From Poecilobothrus nobilitatus (Eukaryota; Arthropoda; Insecta; Diptera; Dolichopodidae): a DNA stretch of 64,000 nucleotides. Made by a program: the position numbers and the translations under genes. This document shows positions 55,740 through 64,000 of the stretch, one piece after another; within the stretch, counting starts at the first letter, position 1; each line of letters opens with the position of its first letter. Location: positions 1,550,001 to 1,614,000 of the forward strand of contig OX352774.1 in assembly GCA_947095535.1 (NCBI GenBank), given 5' to 3'. The notes below the pieces were generated by a model that was not told where the DNA came from, searched no databases, and was given only the letters and a program-made list of their open reading frames with translations.

Positions 55740-57945
55740 ATATTTTACAGAAATTGAATATATATAGGTAACGCAAGAATATATAGATAACGCAAGAACA
55801 AAAAATCTCTCACAATTTTTTTTAATTTGTAGTGCCCCAAAGAAAGAGAAAAACATTAGTTTAAAAAAATTAACATATTATTTTTGCCTGTTCTTTCTCA
55901 TTCTTCATTCTTCAAATTTATTTATTTCATTTTTCTAACGAAAAATCAAACAAGTCACAAATGTTAAGGTTTTGTTTTATATAAGATTTTATTTATTTTA
56001 TATTCATTTCATATATTTTATGAATAGTTTATATTTTTTTATTTTTAATTTATAAAAAGAAGTAGCCAAAAAAATTATTAATGAATGGAGAGTATAGAGT
56101 AGTATCATAAAGAAATCATATTGAAGTTTTAAAATTTTTTTAAGTATTTATTTTTATGTATAATTTGTACAACTCGAAACCATTATTAGATTATATACCA
56201 TTATAAAACTATTTAGGGAGTACTCGAATTTAGCCAAAATACACGATAACAAATCTTGAATACATGTATTTTTCGTTCACACAACTTTAGTCTAAAGTCG
56301 AAAACAATTAAAATATTTTAAAAATTACTTTATTTATTTATCATTATAATTAGAATAAAGAAAAAAAAGAATTCACTTTGAAAATACCCTATTATTACAA
56401 ATGGTATAATAAAATCTATTTATAACGTTTGTGTTTTTATATTTTAAAACTGGTTAGAAGAGTTGTGTATCAATGATTTTGGTTGTATTTCTTTGTTTTT
56501 AATTTTAAATACATACTTTATTTATTCAAAAAATAATGCAAAAAACGTATTTTAACATTTTTCTTTCAATCTAACATTTTCGCATAAAGAGTTTTTAATA
56601 TCTTTTGTATTTAAAAATTGAAGTAAATCAAATAATTATATTTTATAACATGGCAACACTATATAAAAAATTTACTTCTGATTTCTTAAGTATTCTATTT
56701 TAGATGGACTGATTATGTGTTGATCAAGTGTATATAATGTTTATCTATGTATGCGTTAGTATTTAATTTTTTTTTTATATCAATAGAAATGCATGAGTAG
56801 TTTTTATTTAAAATGAAAAAAAAAATATGTGAATATGTTTCCAAATTTATTTGATTGTCTCAATTATTTTATTCATTAACTTGTTGCAAAACTTATAATT
56901 GAAATTTTCTATTTTTCTGACTCTTTTATTTATCTAGATACTTTTTTATCTTTTCCATCGCTTTTGCTTTCATTAGCATGAACATATAATAAATTCATCC
57001 TCTGTTTAGAATGTTTCAAAATATAAAATCAGATTCTCGCAAATCAGGTAGAACCTGCGCCACATGTAAAAATAGTAGACTGAATTTTAATGGAAGGCTC
57101 TACAGATTACCAAAGGATAGCAGCTTGTTGGTTATATGAACTTCAAAATGTATATATTTATCTTATAATTTTGTTTTAGAAGAGTTTTTTATGCCGAATG
57201 GAACGTTTAATTGAATTCAAGGCTTTTTTTTATTTTAAAACTCCAATTCGGCTTTTTCCTTTTTTTAAAATATTACATCAATAAAAATTTAATTAGGTCA
57301 AAGTTTTCAGATAAAATTATAATTTTTTCATCCAGTATAGAATTTTATACCGCACACGAGTTTTTAATCTTACATACCTTATTTATAATCTGTTTGCAAA
57401 ATTCCTAAATTGATAAAAAAGAAATAAAAAATTTACCCTCAGAGGTTAACATTTCGATGGGTATTTATAAAATGTAAAATTTTCTAAGCAAAGAAAAAAT
57501 TAATATGTATATACATATGCATATATACATATATCTATATATATATATATGGCTGGCTATACTACTCTATACCCTCCATTCATTAATCATTTTGTTGGCT
57601 ACTTCTTTTTATAAATTAAAGTAAAGTGACTGAAAATTAAAAAATATAAACTATTCATAAATTATATGAAATGAATAGAAAAAAAAAATAAATCTAACAG
57701 CCTAACACATACCAATAACATCTTAAATAAAAAAAAACCTTTACATTTGTTTGTGACTTGTTTGATTTTTCGTAAGAAAAATAAAATAAATAAATTTGAA
57801 GAATGAAGAATGAGAAAGAACAGAACAGAAGAATATGTTCATTTTTTTAATGCAATATTTTTCTCTTTCTTTGGGGCACTACAAATTAAAAAAAAATTGT
57901 AAGAGATTTTTTGTTCTACTTGCGTTATATATATATATATAATTT
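55740..57945. mobile_element. P-related element with about 300-400-bp inverted repeats
   Basis: The left arm (about 55740-56110) and right arm (57553-57945) are inverted copies with mismatches and small indels: AACGCAAGAACAAAAAATCT with TTGTAGTGCCCCAAAGAAAG on the left, and CTTTCTTTGGGGCACTACAA with AGATTTTTTGTTCTACTTGC on the right. Outside the left arm, ACAGAAATTAAATATATAT...AACGCAAG units are repeated and are split by the LTR element. The centre holds a P-type C-terminal remnant (56770) and a THAP-like exon (57010-57230). A related piece is at 20640-21800. The rest of the centre (56110-56760) has no recognisable gene. Confidence 0.7.
57010..57230 (+). pseudogene. THAP-like zinc finger remnant
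   Basis: The plus strand reads RTCATCKNSRLNFNGRLYRL and PKDSSLLVI, followed by TGA where the THAP signature Trp (TGG) would fall, then TSKC. After an apparent intron (acceptor TTTTGTTTTAG at about 57179) comes EEFFMPNGTFN. The CxxC start, LPKDxxLxxW spacing and the later FxPNxT block fit a THAP domain, the DNA-binding domain of P transposases. The C..H half (C-x-x-H) is not seen. Confidence 0.45.
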
Positions 57946-58499
57946 CTGCTAATATTTTCTTTGTATTTTAAAAATTGTGTTAATGTATTACAAATTTTTA
58001 AATTTTATGTTAATGAATTGTAATATTATATAACTAGAATGAATAAAATTTATTTAAAACTAACAATCTAATCTATATTACTTACAAAGACCTACATTAT
58101 ATTACCAGTATTCAAATTATTATCTATCCTAGTATAGCAGTTTGAAGTTACAATGTACTGTACCAATTTATTTTATTTAGAAAACTCTTTTTTTCAAGGA
58201 TAAATTGTATATATCAAAGAAAAGAATGAAAAACGTTTATATTTAAATTTAAAAAAAAAACAGAATTTAGTATAAAATAAAAGATGAATAAATTTCATAT
58301 TCATTAATGTCGCGACTATTTGGGGCACATCCTTATTTTCTATACTAAAAAATTTGTTCTACTTGGAATGTCGTATATATGTATAGTCTTTGCTTAGGGT
58401 TTAACAAATTAAGAACTTTATAATTTTTATATTTTTCTAAAAAATTATAATACTTATCTTCATTTCTGATATTATTATTAATGCGCGCTAATAATAATT
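57946..58499. other. AT-rich spacer
   Basis: No gene. TTTGGGGCACATCC and TTGTTCTACTTG words near 58320-58365 resemble the arm of the P-related element and may be a further fragment. Confidence 0.4.
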
Positions 58500-60290
58500 T
58501 CAAATAGAACATAAACCGGCCCATTGTAGTCTTTGTGCCTTGGCAAATCTGACGACATCTTCTTGTTTAATAAATTCATCCAGTTCGGCATTGCTTCTTC
58601 TTATATATTCAACGTTTTCCATCCTTCTGGCGTCAAAAAATAGTCGTAAGATTTTTCTTTCAAAAACTCTTAGGTTATTTTCGTCTGTTACAGTTAACGT
58701 CCATATTTCGCATACATATGTAACTACTGATCGGATTATAGTTTTGTATATTATGAGCTTTGTTTGCCTTTACAACAATTTGGATTGTAACAACTTTTTA
58801 TTTGCAAAGTAGCCCTCTATTACCAGCCTGTAATTTCTCACAAGAGAGATGCATACTATTGTTGCTACATACTGTTGCGCCTAGATATACGAAGCTTGAA
58901 ACCCCTTAAAAATTGTACTCGCCGATTGTTATCTTTTGTGGACTTCTTCTGCGTTCTTCTCTTGCCATTTTTAAGTATTTTGTCTTTGTTTCGTTTATTT
59001 TCAAGCCAATTTTTTTTATCTCTCGTTCAATTTCAGTGAACACTTCAACCATGTTTCTATAGCTTCTAGATAGGATAGCAACATCATCAGCGTACGCCAC
59101 TACATGATATGTTTTGTGAAATATACTTCCTTCTTTATCTTCTTTTTTTATTGCATAATTTAATAATATTTTAAATAACAATGCAGATAGTGCGTCCCCC
59201 TGTCTAACTCCGCTGTTGATTTCAAACTCTTCTGAAATTTGGTCCTGAATCAAAACTTTGGCTTTTGTGTTTTCCATTGTCATCATAGCCATATTAGCAA
59301 GTTTTTTCGGTATTCCTTGATTTACTAATGCATTGTAGACCGTTTTTCTATTAATACTATCAAAAGCTTGCCGGAAGTCAATGAAGAGTATGTGGAGATC
59401 AGCGTTATACTCACAGCATTTTTCCATATTCTGCTTAATTACAAATATCTGATCAACGGTTGACCTGCCACTTTGGAATCCACCTTGATATTCTTTTATC
59501 AAACTTTCCGCAAGTGGTTTCATTCTTTCATATATTATGTTTGATAGTATTTTATATGCAGTGTTCAGTAACGTAATACCTCTGTAGTTTCCGCAATTCA
59601 TTTTATACCCTTTTTATATATTGGACTTTTGTATATATTTATATACAGGTCTGATATCTGTATTCCATTTTTCAGGCATCGTCTCTTGACATCATATTGT
59701 ACATACTAGATTATGTAGTTTCTGGTGCAGTGTTGTCCCTGCTTCTTTTAGGAGCTTAGAGGTTATTTGTCTTCTCCCGGGGCTTTGTTGTTTTTCAGTC
59801 TATTAATAGCCTGCACTGTTTCTTCGTATTGTGGTAGTACAAGATTAATATCAGCAGTTTGTATATTATAAGATGTTGATTCTTCATCTTCTGATATTAA
59901 GATGTTGATTGAACATCTTCTGATATTATAAGATGTTGTTGATTATTTAATACCTCGTTAAAATATTCGCACCACTTTTTTATTACATCATTATTTTCCG
60001 ACACTATTTTCCCTTTGTAGGCACTAATTTTTGGCTGGTATCCTCTAGTTTCTGCATTTCTTTGCCTTCGAATATTACCAACTACTTCAGTTGCTGCTGC
60101 GTTTATAGCATTTTCAATGTTTTTCCATTCTTCGTTTATGTTTGTGTTTAAACTTAAGGTGACATTTCCGCTAACCATCTGGATTAGTTCTTCAATAACA
60201 TGTTGAAACCTTTCCCTTTTTTGCGGACATTTTAATTTGTCAGTAATGTCATTTGTCAATTTGTCATTTGTCTTTTTGCAACATTTGATA
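58500..60290 (-). mobile_element. RTE-like LINE, 5' truncated
   Basis: On the minus strand a linker (60259-59897), a nearly complete RT (59601-58906) and a broken C-terminal part down to about 58500 (SVVTYVCEIW, RVFERKILRLFFDARRMENV and QRLQWAGLC-like words). No endonuclease is present. Confidence 0.8.
58906..59601 (-). pseudogene. RTE-like reverse transcriptase with intact YADD
   Basis: 231 residues in one frame: CGNYRGITLLNTAYKILSNI, GGFQSGRSTVDQIFVIKQNM, HILFIDFRQAFDSINR, NSGVRQGDALSALLFKILLN and VVAYADDVAILSRSYRNMVE (YADD at 59094-59083), ending in the thumb. All catalytic motifs are present and the frame is uninterrupted, making this the best-preserved RT in the window, but the endonuclease and the C-terminal part are lost. 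The NYRGITLLNTAYK start is the style of RTE-related LINEs (from memory). Confidence 0.85.
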
Positions 60291-60339
60291 TTCTTTGTCG
60301 CAATATAGACATTACCAAGTAGTAATCACTGTCATAATT

Positions 60340-61095
60340 AGCACCTCTGCAGGTTTTCACTTTGATTATCAACGAGGATTTTCTTTTATAGCTATCATTT
60401 CGATCATTTACAAAGTTATGGAAACTATTATCAACTGTAAGCTCAAGAAATATTTATACGATGGTCGTCAATACGGTTTTAGAAGCAACCGATCCGCTGG
60501 TGATCTTATTACATACTTCAGAGATAAACTTAACACCAGCATTCACTACTCAGGTGAATGTACTGTTGTTGATATTTCGAAAGCTTTTGATCGAGTATGG
60601 CATGCTGCTCTGTTGAACAAATGTCAAGCTCTAGGTCTTGGTCCAGTTTTATGGAAATGAATTGAGAACTATCTTCCAAATCGTTTTATTCATGTTCTGG
60701 TCGATGGCTACACGTCTGACACATTTCAAATAAACGCTGGCGTTCCACAAAAATCCGTCCTTGCACCTAACTCTCGTTTTGATTTTGATCAACGATGTTC
60801 TATATTCAACCTTCAATCCAATTCACAGCTTCGCCAACGACAGCACTCTGGTGGCATCTTATAGTTTTCCGAGAAAGTGAAATGCCACAAACATAGCAAT
60901 TGACATAGCTAAACTGTCTATGACCAATACGGTTAACGATGATCTAACTAAAGTCGGTAGTTGGGGCTTTAAAAACAAAGTGGAGTTTAATTCTTTCAAA
61001 ACCCAATGCTGTCAGTTAAGTTTAAAAAAAACGAATTATAATCCCAATCTGAGATTTCTCGGGGAAATCGTGCAACGATCGGGAAATCTGGTAGG
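60340..61095 (+). pseudogene. Jockey-type RT fragment, active site FAND
   Basis: Same family as the minus-strand element at 37985-40560. Reads FIAIISIIYKVMETIINCKL, QYGFRSNRSAGDLITYF, GECTVVDISKAFDRVWHAAL, then after a stop VLVDGYTSD, INAGVPQ, and FAND (60830-60841) where FADD is usual. Later pieces (GFKNKVEFNSFKTQCCQLS) are in frame again at about 60970. Truncated on both sides; adjoins the RTE-like LINE head to head. Confidence 0.8.
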
Positions 61096-62224
61096 GGAAT
61101 ATGTGTACACGTAATGACATCATGACATGAGAAAAATGACACTATGGTGTGCTCTTGTGAACATTTTTGACGTTTATTTTACTTTTTCCATTCGTTTGAT
61201 AATTTTTTTGCGAAGGGGGTGTAATTTTTTGTTAATTACTTAAATTTAGTTTTAAAAGTAAATAAAATTAGTTTTTAATATATATACATATACATATGAT
61301 ATTTATATAATTTATGATAATTAAAGTTCTATTTTTAAGCACAAACTATTTTAACTATACTTTGTTTCAAAAGAATTTTTATTAATAACATCCCAATTTC
61401 CTGTTATAAATATCGAACAAATCCCCGCTAAGAAGAAAAGTTGTTTAAAGTTAAGATCAATTCTTTTTTTGAATTTTGTAAAGCTAAAAGTAAAGTTAAG
61501 ATTAATTCTTGAATTTTGTGAATTTAAAAGTAAAGTTGAGATCAATTATAATTTTAATTAGTTGTATGTAAAAATCTTTTCAATAATAGTTTGTTTTTAA
61601 TTTATTAATTTAGTAGGATGCATTTCAATATGTTAAGATATCATCATCAGCTATCTATTCATAACTAATTCTAATTAAAATGAATAATGTGTAAAAATGT
61701 AATATTTTAAGTTAAGTTTTAAAAGTTTAAGTGAAATTTTAAAAAAATTCAAAAAAGAGCTTTTGATATTACCTATCTAACATATTAATAAAATATTTAA
61801 ATATATTAAATAACATGTATTTAACATGTGTTAAAAAAGAAAAAATATTTTTAATGTTGAGTAGTTAGTATTCATTCTTCCATAGAACAAATTTTTTTAA
61901 ATATATATTTATATATATTATACAGAATTTGATTTGTACGGTAATTGTGACGTTACTCAAAAAACAAATAAAATAAAATAAAAAATTAAAAATGAACTAA
62001 AAATTATTTTGAAAAACAACAGTAAAAAATGTTAACCAAAAATTTTTTTAACATTACATTAATGTCTTGTCATGATTACAAATGAGCATACAAATAACAG
62101 ATAATGAGAAAATTTTTTTTTTACAAAATAAATTAAACGGAAAACGTAATGTAAAATTATTCTATTTCTTTATTGTTGAATGTTGTTCAATGTATCCAAG
62201 TTGTAGTTTCAACTTTAAAACTTA
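61096..62224. other. AT-rich spacer
   Basis: Contains a repeated GTAAAGTTAAGATCAATTCTT-like unit (about 61450-61545, two to three imperfect copies). No gene recognised. Confidence 0.45.
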
Positions 62225-62580
62225 GTTGCCAATTTTGTTTTCAAATTTAAAAGTAGTGAAACGATGGGTTCTGAGTCAATATTCATTAAGTAATTTTTAT
62301 TTTTATATTTATTAATAAGGAAACTTTCCCAAGCGTCTTAATAAGTCTTATCGGTGATGTTTTTAACTAATTTTAAATTTTCTGTAGTTATGTTTAAATG
62401 GTTATTATCTAAGCAATGTTGTGCTACTGCAGATTTGATTGGTTTATTGGAATCTAGTTAAAATGTTTCTTTTGGTTTGACCAATACTTAGCATTACAAT
62501 CCCCACACGATATTTTGTAAATTCCCAATTTTAATTCATTTATGATTTTATCTTTGGTAATATTTAATAAAAGAAATTAC
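62225..62580 (-). pseudogene. Penelope-like element GIY-YIG endonuclease fragment
   Basis: The minus strand reads LGIYKISCGDCNAKY, then in another frame GQTKRNILTRF, then KSAVAQHCLDNNH and DAWESFLINKY. GIYxIxCxxCxxxYxGQT(K/R)RxxxxR followed by SAxAxHxxxxxH is the endonuclease domain of Penelope-like retroelements. A one-base deletion breaks Tyr-Ile-Gly, and a stop precedes DAWES. No Penelope RT is nearby. Confidence 0.75.
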
Positions 62581-62699
62581 TGCAGATCGTAAGCAGACGT
62601 CAACTGAGGAAGAATCTAAACCGGATTCGATCTCCAGTCACTGTACTTTATTACAACTTCTAATTATCTCAGTAAGTTTTTAAAGAATAAGTTTAATTT

Positions 62700-63056
62700 A
62701 AATATTGTAATAATAGTTAACATTACTCCTAAGAATCTTAGATTTAAACCGAAATATAAATCTTTTAAAGTTATAGTACCTCAATCCAAAGTTTGTGAAA
62801 TAATAAATTATAAACGATGGAAAAAAGGTACTATAATAAAACTTTTTAAAGAAGAGTTTAATTCTAGTAGTAATACACTAAAATCTATTTCACATTGTAA
62901 TACAAGCTTAAACATTAACACAGACAATAATAACACGCATTCTAAAACACTTCTTTTTAATCCTTTCGCTGTTCCTTTTAGTTTCAATTTCCAATTCAGA
63001 GTTCATTATCTACCAATAGCAAAAAGTACTCTAACTTCATCCAAGGAGATACTTTA
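62700..63056 (+). pseudogene. LINE ORF1 (gag-like) C-terminal fragment
   Basis: The frame reads NITPKNLRFKPKYKSFKVIV, then VCEIINYKRWKKGTIIKLF. LKFKPRYKSFKVSVP followed by WPKGTxIxxF is a recurring C-terminal motif of LINE ORF1 proteins. A stop ends it at about 63054-63056, and endonuclease motifs follow in the same orientation. Confidence 0.55.
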
Positions 63057-63129
63057 AGACCGGTTACTAGTAACTCAAACATAAATAATAATAAAGTTAA
63101 TAATAACAACAATAATAATATTAATAATA

Positions 63130-63588
63130 TTGTTTATTTCCCTCCGAACTCTGACAATTTCAGAAATGCGTGAGGATGACTCAATTTTTGTGTTTGGCGA
63201 TTTTAATCGTCCTTCTATTCCTTTTATTGTTGACGACGCTGATAATTTGTTATTACCGGTTAACTTTCATGACGAAATTGACTTGGGTCTTATTGGCGAG
63301 TTCTACGGTAACGATTTACGACAAATTATCAGTTATCGTAATAGTAATAATAAGTGGTTAGATCTTGCATTTTCAAATGCGTATGATAGAGCGTCGGTTA
63401 AACTCGCTGATGATGTTGATAATCTTTTTACCAACTCTGCTCAACATAACGCACTTATTTTCGAGTTCTCCACTTCTATCCCTATCTTGGCCAAATCTTA
63501 CAATATTGAAATTGTATTCGATTTTTTTAATGCTGACTATCAAAGTATTAATTATGCTTTTTTTTTTCTTTATTATAGTATTTTATAA
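63130..63588 (+). pseudogene. LINE endonuclease fragment
   Basis: Contains DDSIFVFGDFNRPSIPF (GDFN motif), then SNNKWLDLAFSNA and SAQHNALIF, the LDLVF and terminal SxH motifs of the apurinic-like endonuclease. The N-terminal third (YRPP) is missing and the RT does not follow; the frame ends in a T run at about 63560. Goes with the ORF1 fragment upstream. Confidence 0.75.
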
Positions 63589-64000
63589 TTTAGATTACAT
63601 TAATTATTATTTTATATAAAGTGTTTATTCATACAAGTTTATTTATGTGACCGTAGCCTGAGCTGTCGGGTCTGATAAAGTTCGTTAAAAATAATATTCA
63701 TTAAAAATAATAAAGTTTAATATAAACATAAAAAAAAAAAATAAAAATAATAATACCTATTATCTATTATCTATATATGTATATGAAAAGTTTTTTTTTT
63801 CTTTTTTTTATATAAACTAAGACTATAAATTTAAATTTAATCCACATATGACTGCATGTTTTAATAGAATACAACAACTAATATAGCAGATAACATTCCC
63901 TCGACCTTCCCTTTATTTTCTCACTTTTTTATTTTATTTATATTTTTTTTTTAAACTTTTTAAACGTAGGTAGATTCGCAATCTGCTTAAGAATTTCCGG
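63589..64000. other. AT-rich end of the window
   Basis: Low complexity with A and T runs; no gene visible. Confidence 0.4.

Overview
This window looks like a piece of a strongly AT-rich insect genome, most likely a fly (Diptera). The evidence is short introns of about 50-190 bases, abundant (TACA)n and (TA)n microsatellites, an insect errantivirus relic, Jockey-type LINEs, P, hAT and piggyBac transposon remains, Helitrons, and two clearly eukaryotic host genes. I see no prokaryotic genes, no CRISPR array and no rRNA.

Only two host genes can be supported, and they sit tail to tail. CHMP1 (29782-30701, + strand, four exons) encodes an ESCRT-III subunit. A small two-exon gene on the - strand (30899-31297) encodes a 115-residue coiled-coil protein resembling TFPT/INO80F, an INO80 chromatin-remodelling subunit. 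Everything else is intergenic DNA dominated by degraded mobile elements.

Layout. 1-2 kb: end of an errantivirus (pol, start of env). 2.4-13 kb: two inverted copies of a repeat block enclosing (AAT)n arrays, a roughly 92-bp satellite, a tRNA-derived SINE, a Helitron with helicase remains and a nested MITE, and two tandem duplications. 13.8-21.8 kb: P-like transposase relics; one is interrupted by a complete 1.04-kb hAT element with a perfect 8-bp target duplication and by a piggyBac-like transposase pseudogene. 21.9-27.9 kb: LINE fragments split by a 1.6-kb TIR element that itself carries a Tc1/mariner-type MITE, then further MITEs and a second SINE. 29.8-31.3 kb: host genes. 31.5-33 kb: a TIR element carrying two MITEs with clean target duplications. 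33.3-37.3 kb (-): Ty3/Gypsy relic of the Mag type. 38-40.6 kb (-): Jockey-type LINE. 42.4-44 kb (-): LINE with an RNase H domain. 44.4-48.6 kb: more TIR elements, a Helitron with an internal tandem array, a LINE tail. 49.3-55.7 kb (+): a Ty3/Gypsy element with both LTRs, inserted in the left side of a P-related element with long inverted repeats (about 55.7-57.9 kb). 58.5-63.6 kb: an RTE-like LINE, a Jockey fragment, a Penelope-like GIY-YIG fragment and the start of another LINE.

The mobile-element coding regions carry stops, frameshifts or lost catalytic residues, so none looks autonomous. The most useful observations are the dated nesting relationships (several with readable target duplications or paralogous empty sites), a Gag that starts with a SAP-like motif, a P-related family whose THAP-like exon appears 3' of the transposase end, and several long near-perfect hairpins.
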